Of a stretch of 64,000 nucleotides of DNA, positions 17,595-26,220 are shown one piece after another. Position 1 is the stretch's first letter; the number at the start of each line of letters is the position of its first letter. The notes under the pieces were generated by a model that was given only the letters and a program-made list of their open reading frames with translations, had not been told where the DNA came from and searched no databases. The DNA is from DASQFI01 sp035633215 (GTDB lineage Bacteria; Acidobacteriota; Vicinamibacteria; Vicinamibacterales; SCN-69-37): assembly GCA_035633215.1 (NCBI GenBank), contig DASQFI010000059.1, positions 62,001 through 126,000 on the forward strand. The letters are read 5' to 3'. A program made the position numbers and the translations under genes.

Positions 17595-18191
17595 TCACCG
17601 GGACACGAGGACTTCGCGCGGCGTGTCGCTTTTGCCGCCGGGCAGAGCCGGCGCACGACGGTCGCGATCGGTGCGCTGCGACGTCCGCGGGACGTACTTC
17701 TCGATGGCGCGCAGGTCTGCGGGCGTGAGTTTGGGAATGTTCCGGATGAACCGCACGAGCGCCCAGGACTCGCGCTCGCTCGCCGGTGAGCCGTCGCCCC
17801 ACGCGGGCATGCCCGTGAAGGGAATGCCTTGTTCGATCGCGTAGAAGAGCTCGCCGTCGGTCAGCGACTGCGTCAGGACTTTTCTCAGGTCGGGTGTCGG
17901 CGGATGGAGGCTGCGGCCCATGCTCGTGCCGCCGCCGTCATTGGCGTGACACACGACGCACCGCTCGATCCACATCTGCGTACCGTCGCGAATGGCGTCG
18001 GCCGAATCCGGGACCGGATTCTCCTTGATCTTCACCGGGCCGGGCACGAGGAAGCGCCACGTCGCGCGGGCCGCCTGCCGTTCGAACTGGCCGGCTTCGC
18101 GGCGCGCGGAGATGCCGGCGCCGAACGAGAACAGCACCACGATGAGGACGCAGCCCAGAAAGAAGGCCACCAGCAAGAAAAACCCTTTCAT
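17595..18191 (-). CDS. Membrane-anchored c-type cytochrome
   Basis: This 198-residue protein has an N-terminal membrane helix (about 3-27, FFLLVAFFLGCVLIVVLFSF) and one class I cytochrome c domain with haem motif CVVCH (about residue 78) and the likely distal Met in GIPFTGMPAWG. It probably carries electrons in the periplasm while anchored to the inner membrane. It lies upstream of copA on the same strand, with about 118 nt between. The start codon is preceded by CATACGAACA, which shares a half-site with the palindrome at 18254-18269. Confidence 0.88.
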   Translation of the reverse strand: MKGFFLLVAFFLGCVLIVVLFSFGAGISARREAGQFERQAARATWRFLVPGPVKIKENPVPDSADAIRDGTQMWIERCVVCHANDGGGTSMGRSLHPPTPDLRKVLTQSLTDGELFYAIEQGIPFTGMPAWGDGSPASERESWALVRFIRNIPKLTPADLRAIEKYVPRTSQRTDRDRRAPALPGGKSDTPREVLVSR

Positions 18192-18253
18192 ACGAACACT
18201 CAGCCGCCTCTCTCAGGACCTCGTGGAACCAGCCAACCGCCACCCGCGTCTTA

Positions 18254-18269
18254 TACGAACATATTCGTA
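18254..18269. promoter_or_regulatory. Palindrome TACGAA-CATA-TTCGTA, candidate operator
   Basis: A perfect 6-4-6 palindrome lies 11 nt before the permease remnant's ATG, next to an RBS (GTAGGAGA). The half-site ATACGAACA recurs at about 18190-18198 by the divergent cytochrome c start. FtsX-type permease genes of Acidobacteria are often paired with PadR-family regulators, so a PadR-like operator is possible, but this is inference. Confidence 0.4.
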
Positions 18270-18279
18270 GGAGACAACT

Positions 18280-18782
18280 ATGTTCGAGGGCTTCGTGCGA
18301 TCCGTCCGCTACGGAAGCCGGCTGTTGGCGCGTTCGCCGCTGTTCACGGCGACCGCAATCCTCTCCCTTTCTATCGGTATCGGCGCGAACACGGCAATCT
18401 TCAACGCCGCCAACGCGCTGCTGCTCGCGCCCACCGCTGGAGTGCGGGAAATGGACCAACTGGTTAACCTTGGGCGCACCGTAAATGACTCGGGATTCGA
18501 CACAGTGTCCTACGAACTCTATGCCGATTTACGAAAACGGGTACCGCTTTCGAAAATGTCTACGCCCGGAGGGTCGAACCGCTGCCGATGAGCCTCGGCG
18601 CCGAGACCGGCGCCGAGCGGATCTACGTCGAGTCGGACTTGTTGCTTGGGATTTCGCCGAGCGATCCACTGGCCTTCGCCGGCACGATCGCGGCGCTTGC
18701 CGCCGTCGCGCTGGCGGCCAGCTACCTGCCCGCCCGGCGGGCAGCGCGTCTCAATCCTGTGGCTGCGCTGCGAGCGGAGTAG
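18280..18782 (+). pseudogene. FtsX/MacB-type ABC permease remnant with a large internal deletion
   Basis: The frame starting MFEGFVRSVRYGSRLLARSP with LSLSIGIGANTAIFNAANALL is the conserved N-terminus of the roughly 800-residue FtsX-type permeases that also occur at 39.4 and 42-44 kb. It ends after about 100 residues. Another frame (18588-18782) then carries only the extreme C-terminus: DPLAFAGTIAALAAVALAAS, LPARRAARLNPVAALRAE. Roughly 650 codons, including the periplasmic domains and central helices, are gone. The RBS and start are intact. The last 32 bp overlap the convergent PEP-CTERM gene. Confidence 0.85.
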
Positions 18783-19521
18783 CGGCGCGCTCCTGGCGCT
18801 TCTTCCGCATCCTGCGCGCGGCCGCCGCCGCCGCCGCAAGACCGGAACCGAGCAAGAGCAGACCGGCGGGCTCGGGCGTCGCCGCGGGCGCCGAACGAAC
18901 CACCGCGAAGAGCTGGGTCGTATTGGTCCCGTTCTCCTGCGACAAGTAGGAGGAGTTGAACGTCACGCCGTCAGGTGAGAATCCGAGTAGGGTGAAGGTG
19001 TAAACCTCGGAGCCGACGATGATCGGCCCGCCGAGGAACGCCGCGCCAATGGTCACGACATCTGCGCAGTACGGACCGATCGTGCCGACGGGACACGTCG
19101 GCGGCGGCGTGTTGGGCGTCTCGTTGTGACTGAAACTCAGAACGGTACCGAGCACGCCCGGCGCGCCATTGGTCGAAAACTGAAAGGCGTACTGAACGGC
19201 GGTGATTTCGGTGCCGAGCGTGATCGGCTGATTGTGGTGCGTGAACGTTCCCAGCACGAACGGCGTTCCGACCGCGACCCCAAGAATATTTGCGCCCGGC
19301 GTGAAGTCGTAGCCGCTGCCGAACGGCTGACCGGAAAGGTCTTCACCCCAGCGAATCCGATCCGTCAGCTGGCCAGTCTGGTTGTTGCTGAGTGTCAATG
19401 GCCCGCCGACGGCGTTCTGCCACTGTCCGATGATGTTGGTGATGTCGAGCGGGCTGGCCAGGACGGGACGCGCGCTGAGCGCTGTCAGAGCAAGAGTGAA
19501 GCTGACAAGACGCCGTTTCAT
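18751..19521 (-). CDS. PEP-CTERM sorting domain protein
   Basis: This 256-residue secreted protein starts MKRRLVSFTLALTALSA (signal peptide). A central beta-rich domain with FTHHNQPITLGTEITAVQYAF resembles the choice-of-anchor-K type of extracellular domain. The C-terminus has the sorting tripartite signal: TPEPAGLLLLGSG, hydrophobic stretch, then ARRMRKKRQ. Exosortase EpsH/XrtA-type enzymes recognise this signal, cleave it and release the protein to the cell surface. After the basic cluster a further 15 residues are encoded over the end of the permease remnant, which suggests that the original stop was lost. No exosortase gene is in the window. Confidence 0.85.
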   Translation of the reverse strand: MKRRLVSFTLALTALSARPVLASPLDITNIIGQWQNAVGGPLTLSNNQTGQLTDRIRWGEDLSGQPFGSGYDFTPGANILGVAVGTPFVLGTFTHHNQPITLGTEITAVQYAFQFSTNGAPGVLGTVLSFSHNETPNTPPPTCPVGTIGPYCADVVTIGAAFLGGPIIVGSEVYTFTLLGFSPDGVTFNSSYLSQENGTNTTQLFAVVRSAPAATPEPAGLLLLGSGLAAAAAAARRMRKKRQERAATPLAAQPQD

Positions 19522-19855
19522 CCCGAACCTGCCTTCCCGTTTTGAAACCCGCCGCTCGGGCTTTACGGGGCGCAAGAGTCGCGCCTGCGGGTTGGGACGG
19601 GTGGTTGTCCGTAACCCGCTGGACTAGTGGGCGTTTTGGAGCGGCCACTGAACGGCACCGCCTCCATAGTCGGACCACGGGAGGAAATCAGTCGTGCGGG
19701 AAGCAGACAACGAGACTTAGCGCGTTTACGCCGATCGGAATGATCCGCTCGACGATCGCGGCCCGGACTTGCGCGGACGATAAGTGAAGTCAATTCAGTT
19801 CCTGTCTCGCGCAAGAATCGTCATCTCCAGCGCAAGAATCGTCATCTCCGGCGCA
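19522..19855. other. Intergenic region with a short direct repeat
   Basis: No gene is seen. A 21-bp direct repeat, GCGCAAGAATCGTCATCTCC, occurs twice in tandem at about 19810-19850, with a third partial start. Nothing else was recognised; a promoter for the PEP-CTERM gene should lie at the left end but is not obvious. Confidence 0.6.
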
Positions 19856-19894
19856 AAACAAAAAAGGCAGAAGGCCGTCGCAGGCCTTCTGCCT
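19856..19894 (-). terminator. Intrinsic terminator of the PQQ dehydrogenase operon
   Basis: On the reverse strand AGGCAGAAGGCC pairs with GGCCTTCTGCCT (arms 19865-19876 and 19883-19894, loop 6) and is followed by TTTTTTG. It lies about 65 nt after the PQQ dehydrogenase stop, in the right orientation. Confidence 0.9.
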
Positions 19895-19959
19895 CGAGTG
19901 TCTACCTGGCCTTGAGCCTTGCTTGCCCGCCGAAGCTCGACAGAGCAAAGGCGGGGGCC

Positions 19960-22374
19960 TTACTTCTTCTCGCTCTCCGTCGCCGACGGCAACGTCAATG
20001 CGACGAGCGCCGTGTTCGCGCCGGAACCCACCGCGAACACGATGTACTGCTTGTTCTGGTGCAGGAAAGTCATCGGCACCGCGCTTGTGCGCAGCGGGAT
20101 CGTAACCGCGCCGACCTGCTTACCCGTCGCCTTGTCGGTCGCGAAGAGCTTGGGTTCGGTCGCCACGCCGCCGCCCCGGCCGGTACCGAAGATGACGAGC
20201 GACTTCGTCGTGATGACCTGCGGCTGCCCGCGTCCCGATCCCTGAGGCGGCAGCGTCACGCCCGCGAAGATCGGGTCGGTTGTGGTCGGCGTCGTCCACA
20301 CGTAACCGTTCGGGATCCACCAGGCCTTGTCACCGCTCTTCATGTCGTAGGCGGTGATGCCGCCAACTTCCCTCGGCTTGAGAATCGAAACGCCGCCGCA
20401 CGATGACGTGCCAGCACGCGCGCCCGCGACATCCGCGCATGCGACTCCCGGGCCGCCACCCCGTCCGCCGCCAGCGCCGCCACCAGCGCGCTGCCCCCCG
20501 GCCGCGCCGGCACCGGCCGCGCCTGCTCCAGCCGCTCCAGCTGCCGCGCCGCCACCACCGCCGCCGGCGGCCGCACCCCCGCCACCTCCGCCGCCACCAC
20601 CACCAGCACCGCGGCCGGCACCGCCACCCCGCGGCACATAACCAGGAGGCGGATCGGGCGCGCCAAGGTTGCCACAGTTGTCACGCGGCGTGCTGAAGCG
20701 GAACTCCGAGCACGGATCCTTCTGCACTTCGATCGTGCCAAGCCCGGACTGTCCCCCGACGTAGATCAGCCCGGTCTCGGGATCGGCGGCGGCTCCTCCG
20801 TCGATGTTGACACCGCCGCTCGCTCCGGGCGCATACCAGGAACAGTGGTAGTGACCCGGCTGCGGATTCGGATCGTCCGCCCGCGACGCCGGGATGTAGT
20901 GGGGCCCCATCCGGCACTTCTTCGCCAGCGTCAGCGCCGCCTCTTTGATCGCCGGCGAGTAGTCGATGAGTTCCGACTCGCTGAGCCCCTGCTGCGAATA
21001 TGGCACCGGCTTGGTTGGAATCGGCTGGGTCTTCGATGTCACTTCGCCGGGCACGTCGCTCTGCGGCACTTCGCGTTCGACGATCGGCCAGATCGGCTGA
21101 CCATTTGTTCGATCGAACACGTACATGAACCCCTGCTTCGTCGTCTGCGCGATGATGCGGCGCCGCTGCCCGTTGATCGTCACGTCGAGCAGGTTCGGCG
21201 CCATCGGTGTGTCGTAGTCCCAGATGTCGTGATGGACCATCTGGAAGTGCCACTTGCGCTGACCCGTTTTCACATCCAGGGCGACGAGGCTGTTGCCATA
21301 GAGATTGTCGCCGGGCCGGTGCCCGCCGTACTCGTCCATCAGCGGCATGCCGACCGGAATGTAGACGAGGCCGAGGTCCGGATCGGCGGAATACGGCGCC
21401 CACGCGTCGTTCTTGCCGACGCCCTCGTCGCCGACCTTCGAGCCGTTCTTCCAGGTGTCGGCGCCGAACTCCCCGGGCTGCGGCACCAGGTTGAACTTCC
21501 AGAGTTGCTTGCCGGTGCGGATGTCGAATCCGCGAATGTAACCGGGAATGTTGCGCACGCGTACCGGGTAGTAACCGTGAATCGACGAGTTGCCGACGAC
21601 GACGACGTTGTTGACGACGATGGCTGGCGAGCTCGCGGCGATCTGACCGAGCTTCGGATCGATGCCGATCGTGCCGTCCGCGCCAATCTTCTTGACTGGA
21701 TCCCACGTCTCACCGGGCTTCGCCTGCCGGTAGGGGAACACATCGCTGTAGACGAGGGGCCCAGCTTCATCCACCGCCAGCGGCACGAGCGGGAGTCCGA
21801 GTCCGTCCATCAAATCGACGACGCCGTTCTTCCCGAACTTCGGATCGGGCTTGCCGGTCTTGGCGTCGAGCAGCACCATGTGGTACCCCGGCGTGACCAG
21901 GATGACGCGTTCTTCGTTGCCTTGGCTCCAGTACGCAAGTCCGCGTCCTGCAAACCGGCGAGGCGCTTTCTGCCAGCGGATGCCTTCGTCGAGCTCGTAC
22001 TTCCAGAGCGTCTGGCCGTTGGCCGGATCGATCGCGAACGCGGCGCGCCGCGAGCTCGCGACCGTGAAAATCCGGCCGTTGGCGTAAAGCGGCGTCGTCC
22101 GGTAGTACTCATCCTCACCGGCCCCGGCCGACTTGGCGTCCCACTGCCAGGCGACCTTCAGCGAACTGAAGTTCGACGCGTTGATCTGATCGAGCGACGA
22201 GTAACGCGTGCTCCACGCGTCGCCGCCCCAGTAGCGCCATTCGCCGGGCACGTTGCCACGGACCGTCGTGGGTGCGGGAGGCTGCTGGGCACCGACGAAC
22301 AAGACAGCCGAGAAGACCGTGCCCAAAGCCAGCGTCAGGACCAGCGTTCCCCGGCGATTCACACGTCGCGTCAT
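19960..22374 (-). CDS. PQQ-dependent dehydrogenase (quinoprotein beta-propeller)
   Basis: This 804-residue protein is exported (MTRRVNRRGTLVLTLALGTV, cleaved near GAQQ). The propeller shows tryptophan-docking repeats typical of quinoprotein dehydrogenases: GEWRYWGGDAWSTRYSSLDQ, LKVAWQWDAK, TGKQLWKFNL, TGQRKWHFQMVHHDIWDYD. It oxidises an alcohol, sugar or similar substrate in the periplasm and passes electrons to a cytochrome c. Around residues 580-660 a long run of Gly/Ala, up to ten Gly in a row, interrupts the fold and is probably an exposed loop. The gene is preceded by an RBS (AGAGGAGA) and by a cytochrome c gene on the same strand. Confidence 0.9.
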   Translation of the reverse strand: MTRRVNRRGTLVLTLALGTVFSAVLFVGAQQPPAPTTVRGNVPGEWRYWGGDAWSTRYSSLDQINASNFSSLKVAWQWDAKSAGAGEDEYYRTTPLYANGRIFTVASSRRAAFAIDPANGQTLWKYELDEGIRWQKAPRRFAGRGLAYWSQGNEERVILVTPGYHMVLLDAKTGKPDPKFGKNGVVDLMDGLGLPLVPLAVDEAGPLVYSDVFPYRQAKPGETWDPVKKIGADGTIGIDPKLGQIAASSPAIVVNNVVVVGNSSIHGYYPVRVRNIPGYIRGFDIRTGKQLWKFNLVPQPGEFGADTWKNGSKVGDEGVGKNDAWAPYSADPDLGLVYIPVGMPLMDEYGGHRPGDNLYGNSLVALDVKTGQRKWHFQMVHHDIWDYDTPMAPNLLDVTINGQRRRIIAQTTKQGFMYVFDRTNGQPIWPIVEREVPQSDVPGEVTSKTQPIPTKPVPYSQQGLSESELIDYSPAIKEAALTLAKKCRMGPHYIPASRADDPNPQPGHYHCSWYAPGASGGVNIDGGAAADPETGLIYVGGQSGLGTIEVQKDPCSEFRFSTPRDNCGNLGAPDPPPGYVPRGGGAGRGAGGGGGGGGGGAAAGGGGGGAAAGAAGAGAAGAGAAGGQRAGGGAGGGRGGGPGVACADVAGARAGTSSCGGVSILKPREVGGITAYDMKSGDKAWWIPNGYVWTTPTTTDPIFAGVTLPPQGSGRGQPQVITTKSLVIFGTGRGGGVATEPKLFATDKATGKQVGAVTIPLRTSAVPMTFLHQNKQYIVFAVGSGANTALVALTLPSATESEKK

Positions 22375-22395
22375 CGTTCTGTCTCCTCTTTTATC

Positions 22396-22467
22396 GTCGG
22401 GGACCCCTGCACCCCGACTAGCACGCTCGCTTGTGGGGGCCCCACCGCCCCACGCCGCTCGCGCGCG
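22396..22467. repeat. GC-rich hairpins in the cytochrome c to PQQ dehydrogenase gap
   Basis: GTCGGGG and CCCCGAC pair at 22396-22418. Next to it, GCTCGCTTGTGGGGGCCCCA and GCTCGCGCGCG recall a similar string at 10550-10580 (GCTCGCGGGGCCCCACCCCC, GCTCGCGCGG). The similarity suggests a short dispersed GC-rich motif. Confidence 0.5.
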
Positions 22468-22506
22468 TCTTCGTCTGCTGCCGGCTCCCGACTGGCGCCC
22501 CGTCGC

Positions 22507-22944
22507 CTATTTCGTTTCGATGAGAATCTTCTTGAGCTCGTTCGCATCCGTTGGAAGCGCCTGCTTACCGGCGGGACTTCCGTTCACCTTGAGCAAGTAG
22601 GCGACGACCTCCGCGCTTTCCTTGGGCGACAGGCTGCCTGGATCGTCTTCCGGCATCTTCTCGCTGATCACTTCGTACAGGTCGAAGACCAGCCGGCCCT
22701 TCCATTTCAATGAAAACGCCTGGCCTGAATGCGAGCCGAGATTATGGCAGCCGGTGCAGACGTTACCGAATGTATTCTCGCCGGCCGTCGCCTGCTCCGC
22801 GGTGTACACGCCGGTCATCGTCGATTTCGCGGCAGCCGGCGCGGGATCCTGTCGGTCGGACGGAGCAGAACCCGCCCCGACGCGGACCAGAACCACCGTC
22901 AGCCAGACGGCGCAGCAAGCACCTGTCGTTGTCAGCCGAGACAC
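22507..22944 (-). CDS. Periplasmic cytochrome c, partner of the PQQ dehydrogenase
   Basis: A 145-residue protein taken from the GTG giving VSRLTTTGACCAVWLTVVL, which supplies a signal peptide; the longer frame upstream has no support. One haem motif, CTGCHNLG, lies at about residue 63 and the likely distal Met is in SEKMPEDDPG. The end (VAYLLKVNGSPAGKQALP, ELKKILIET) matches small class I cytochromes fused to or encoded beside quinoprotein dehydrogenases. It should accept electrons from the dehydrogenase encoded next on the strand. Confidence 0.82.
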   Translation of the reverse strand: MSRLTTTGACCAVWLTVVLVRVGAGSAPSDRQDPAPAAAKSTMTGVYTAEQATAGENTFGNVCTGCHNLGSHSGQAFSLKWKGRLVFDLYEVISEKMPEDDPGSLSPKESAEVVAYLLKVNGSPAGKQALPTDANELKKILIETK

Positions 22945-22973
22945 CGGCAGGATTGTAGCAAAGGAGATCGGAC

Positions 22974-23897
22974 TCAGACGGTCGGGACGAAGTTGAGCCG
23001 GATGGTGGTGCCGCGCCGTTCTCCGGCGAGAAAAACCGCCGATCCGCCCTGCTGTTGGGCCACCGCACGGGCGGCCGACGCGCCCAGACCGGCGACCCAC
23101 CCGCCGGGCCGGTCGGTCCAGAGGGGATCGAAAAAGCGGCTCGCGATACTGGGTCCCACCATCACGTCGTCCTGCGACACTTCGACGGTGCGCAGCTCGC
23201 CGGCGGACGCCGAGGCACTCAGCCGGACGGTCACGCCTTCGGACCGCCCGACCACGCCCAGTGTCCCAAACACGGCACCCGTGAGCCCGGTCACGAGCGC
23301 GCCCTCGTCCACCGACACCGACGCGTTCCAGTCGGACGCATGGACGGTGAGTGCGAACCCTGACAGCCGGGATTCGGCCGACAGACGCTCGCAGACTTCG
23401 GTCAGGATGAAGCCAAGCTGGCGCGGGCGGTGATAGCCGCGGTGGCTGCTGTCGAGAATCGCCATCGCGCGCAGGAGCCACGACGCGCGCCACGCTTGCG
23501 CGACGATCACGTCCACGTTCGCGCGGCGGGTCATCGGCGAGACGTCGCTGGCAAGGACCGCGGCAGCTGACTCTATGGACACGACGTCTTCCGCCAGCTG
23601 CGCGAACGCCTTGTCGGCGCGACGCTCGCGCGCGTCGCGTCGTTCACGAAGATCGACCGGGGGCTCGCTCGCGGCGACGTCAGCCGTCCGCGCAGCCGCC
23701 TGGCGCTCGGCGCGGCGCGTCGACAATTGATCGACGTAATGCGCGTCGGCGCGCATCTTGTAGTTCGGCGGCAGTCCTTCGCGAACCGGTGTCTTCAGGC
23801 GCGAGCTTCCGGCGCCGGTTTCCAGGTCTTCCGCAAATTCTTCAGGGATTTCTGCATTCCCACCTGCCGCGACATCGGCAGGATCGATTTCAGACAC
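22974..23897 (-). CDS. Protein with a GHKL ATPase-like C-terminal domain
   Basis: A 307-residue protein from GTG (VSEIDPADVAAGGN); the longer reading is unlikely. The N-terminal third is charged, with EGLPPNYKMRADAHYVDQL, and then a helical segment (about 110-180) that could act as a dimerisation region. The C-terminal part ends with GLGASAARAVAQQQGG and TTIRLNFVP, which resembles the end of a histidine-kinase ATPase domain, but I see no His box, N box or DxG motif. It may be a degenerate or atypical kinase. The gene is 29 nt upstream of the cytochrome c gene and may share its operon. Confidence 0.6.
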   Translation of the reverse strand: MSEIDPADVAAGGNAEIPEEFAEDLETGAGSSRLKTPVREGLPPNYKMRADAHYVDQLSTRRAERQAAARTADVAASEPPVDLRERRDARERRADKAFAQLAEDVVSIESAAAVLASDVSPMTRRANVDVIVAQAWRASWLLRAMAILDSSHRGYHRPRQLGFILTEVCERLSAESRLSGFALTVHASDWNASVSVDEGALVTGLTGAVFGTLGVVGRSEGVTVRLSASASAGELRTVEVSQDDVMVGPSIASRFFDPLWTDRPGGWVAGLGASAARAVAQQQGGSAVFLAGERRGTTIRLNFVPTV

Positions 23898-23961
23898 GCG
23901 CTTGCCTCCGAACGACGAATACCAGCGAGAAGAGAGACGACGATCGTACCAGAGAATCGGA

Positions 23962-24079
23962 GCATTGGTAATCGCTAATTTGCAAACTGGCAATGGGACC
24001 CGACGGAATCATTGGCAATGGCTGATTTGCATTGGCAATTGTGGCCCATTACAAATTACCCATTACCAATTACCAATGT
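23962..24079. repeat. ATTGGCAAT/ATTACCAAT intergenic repeats running into an ABC transporter start
   Basis: ATTGGTAAT, ACTGGCAAT, ATTGGCAAT (three times), ATTACCAAT and related 9-mers fill this stretch on both orientations. It is AT-rich compared with its surroundings. All in-frame start codons of the downstream transporter gene (TTG 24032, GTG 24041) lie inside it. Confidence 0.7.
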
Positions 24080-25552
24080 TCTCTCGCCGTCCTGCTCCTG
24101 CTCAGCCAGAGTCCCGCTGGCGCCCAGCCGCCATTCAGATGGGCCGGTGATCCGGAAGGCGGCGCGCCGTTTGTCGAGGCCGACCCGCGCGATCCGTCGA
24201 CGCTCGTGGGGTTCGACGTCGAGATTGCCGATCTCATCGCACGCGGTCTCGGCCGCACGCCCGCGTTCGTGTTCGTGATGTTCACGTCGATCGATCAGTC
24301 CGTCGATCGCGGCGACGCTGAGATCGGACTCAGCGGCATCGAAGACACCGCGACGCGTCGCGCCGTGATGGCGCCGACGCTTCCCTACTACCGGTTTCGC
24401 GAGGTCCTCAGCGTCCGCGATGCCGACGCGCCCGCGCTGCGCTCGCTCTCCGATCTCGCCGGCCGGCGAGTGGCCACGCTCGGCGGCACGATCGCGTGGG
24501 AAATCCTGCTGCGGGCCGAGCGCGACATCGGCCTCACCGCGGTGTCGTACGACGACGACGTGCATCCGTACACGGACCTGGTGCTGGGACGCGTCGACGC
24601 GGTGCTGCTCGATCACGTGCTTGCGGAACGGAGCAAACGCTCGGTCGCCGGCTTCACGATTCAGCCCGATGCGGTCGCGATCGGGCACTACGTGGGCGTC
24701 ATGGCGGCCGGCCAGGCTGGACTACGGGACCGCGTGAACGAGGTCCTCAAAGGGGCCATGCGCGATGGAAGTCTCGAGAAAATCTTCAGGAAATGGGGGG
24801 TCTGGAACGCGGACCAGGCCCCCTTGTTCGAGGACGTCCTGGCCGGCACACCGATCCCCCCGGTCACCGTGCTGCAGGGCGCGACCGACATCGAGCGGCT
24901 GGGGACGTGGGACACCACAGTCCGGTACCTCCCGCTGCTTCTCCGGGCGGCGTTGGCCACGCTGGTTCTGTCCTGCGCCTCGATGGTCGTGGCCGTCGCG
25001 CTCGGGATCGCGATCGCGAGCGGCCGCGTGTACGGCGGCCGCGTCACCCGCGCGCTCCTCACCGGCTACGTCGAGCTGATGCGCGGCACGCCGATTCTGT
25101 TGCAGCTGTTTGTCATCTACTACGGGCTGGCGGCCGCGGTGCGGCTGCCCGCGTTCCTGGCCGCGCTCATTGGCCTTGCGCTCAACTACGCCGCGTACGA
25201 GAGCGAGATCTATCGCGGCGCGCTCGAAGCGATTCCGGTCGGACAGCTCGAGGCAGCGCGCACGCTCGGCTTCAGCGAGCGGCAGGTGCTGCGCCTGATC
25301 CGCGGACCGCAGGCGTTCCGGCTCGCGCTGGCCCCGATGACCAACGACTTCGTGGCGATGCTCAAGGACTCGTCACTCGTCTCGGTGCTGACCGTGATGG
25401 AGCTCACGAAGCAGACGCAGGTGTTTGCGACGAACCTCGGCAGCTGGGTCGTACCCGGACTTCTGTGTGCCGCACTCTACCTCGCGATGTCGCTCCCGCT
25501 CGCGGCGCTGGCGCGCAAGCTCGAGACGCGATGGAAGGCGGCGACCGCGTGA
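24041..25552 (+). CDS. Amino-acid ABC transporter, fused substrate-binding protein and permease
   Basis: About 503 residues from the GTG at 24041 (TTG at 24032 is the alternative). A signal peptide or first helix (CSLAVLLLLSQ) precedes a family-3 solute-binding domain (about 30-260), then a permease domain of the HisM/GlnP type (about 290-500) with MRGTPILLQLFVIYYGLA and the ATPase-coupling loop LEAARTLGFSERQVLRLI. Fusions of this type import polar amino acids; the ligand is not evident. The stop overlaps the GTG of the ATPase gene (GTGA). The N-terminus is encoded by a simple repeat region, so the original start may have been replaced. Confidence 0.88.
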   Translation: MAHYKLPITNYQCSLAVLLLLSQSPAGAQPPFRWAGDPEGGAPFVEADPRDPSTLVGFDVEIADLIARGLGRTPAFVFVMFTSIDQSVDRGDAEIGLSGIEDTATRRAVMAPTLPYYRFREVLSVRDADAPALRSLSDLAGRRVATLGGTIAWEILLRAERDIGLTAVSYDDDVHPYTDLVLGRVDAVLLDHVLAERSKRSVAGFTIQPDAVAIGHYVGVMAAGQAGLRDRVNEVLKGAMRDGSLEKIFRKWGVWNADQAPLFEDVLAGTPIPPVTVLQGATDIERLGTWDTTVRYLPLLLRAALATLVLSCASMVVAVALGIAIASGRVYGGRVTRALLTGYVELMRGTPILLQLFVIYYGLAAAVRLPAFLAALIGLALNYAAYESEIYRGALEAIPVGQLEAARTLGFSERQVLRLIRGPQAFRLALAPMTNDFVAMLKDSSLVSVLTVMELTKQTQVFATNLGSWVVPGLLCAALYLAMSLPLAALARKLETRWKAATA

Positions 25553-26220
25553 CCGACCACGTGTTGCGCCTGAGCGATGTTCAGCTGCTTCGCGGCACAC
25601 GTCAGATTCTGCGCGGCGTGAGCTTCGACGTGCCGCGCGCGTCGGTCATCGCGATCATGGGGGCGTCCGGATCGGGCAAAACGACGGTGCTTCGCGCCGT
25701 GGCCGGACTCGAGGCGTTCCACGCCGGCCGCATCGCGATCGAGGACCTCACGATCGAGGGCGGCCCGAAAGTCTCCGGCGAGCGGCTTCGCCAGCTCCGG
25801 CGTAAAGTGGGATTGGTGTTCCAATTCCATCATCTCTTCGATCACCTGACGGTGCTCGACAACGTGTGCCTGGCGCCCGTGCACGTGCACCGCGTGTCTC
25901 TCGAGACCGCGCGCCAGCGGGCACGTGCGCTCCTGACTGCGCTCGAAGTCGACCACCGCGCCCAGGCGCTGCCGCGCGAGCTCTCGGGCGGCGAGGCGCA
26001 ACGCGTCGCGATCGCGCGCGCGCTGGCGGTCGATCCGCCGGTGCTGATGATGGACGAGCCGACGGCGTCGCTCGATGCCGCGCGGCGCGACGGACTCGGC
26101 GCGCTGCTCCAGCGGCTCAGCGGCGAGAACCGGACGATCCTCGTCTCCACGCACGACGAGGCGTTCGCGAAGGAGTGGGCTACAGAGGTCATCTATTTGC
26201 GGGAAGGAAGGACTTCATGA
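25549..26220 (+). CDS. Amino-acid ABC transporter ATPase (GlnQ-like)
   Basis: A 223-residue ATPase from GTG, 4-nt overlap with the permease. All motifs are present: Walker A GASGSGKTT, Q loop VFQFHHLF, signature LSGGEAQRVAIARAL, Walker B VLMMDEPTASLD, switch His in STHDEAF. It is shorter than the typical 240 residues but complete. Its TGA overlaps the ATG of the next gene (ATGA at 26217-26220), so all three genes are translationally coupled. Confidence 0.92.
   Translation: MTDHVLRLSDVQLLRGTRQILRGVSFDVPRASVIAIMGASGSGKTTVLRAVAGLEAFHAGRIAIEDLTIEGGPKVSGERLRQLRRKVGLVFQFHHLFDHLTVLDNVCLAPVHVHRVSLETARQRARALLTALEVDHRAQALPRELSGGEAQRVAIARALAVDPPVLMMDEPTASLDAARRDGLGALLQRLSGENRTILVSTHDEAFAKEWATEVIYLREGRTS

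Noticed and set aside
20354..20641. Pro/Ala-rich forward ORF
   Set aside because: It is the complement of the Gly/Ala tract in the PQQ dehydrogenase.
20845..22713. 622-residue forward frame over the PQQ dehydrogenase
   Set aside because: Antisense shadow, no start signal or domain.
22974..23897. Standard histidine kinase
   Set aside because: No His box, N box or DxG motif; only an ATPase-like end was seen, so it was named cautiously.
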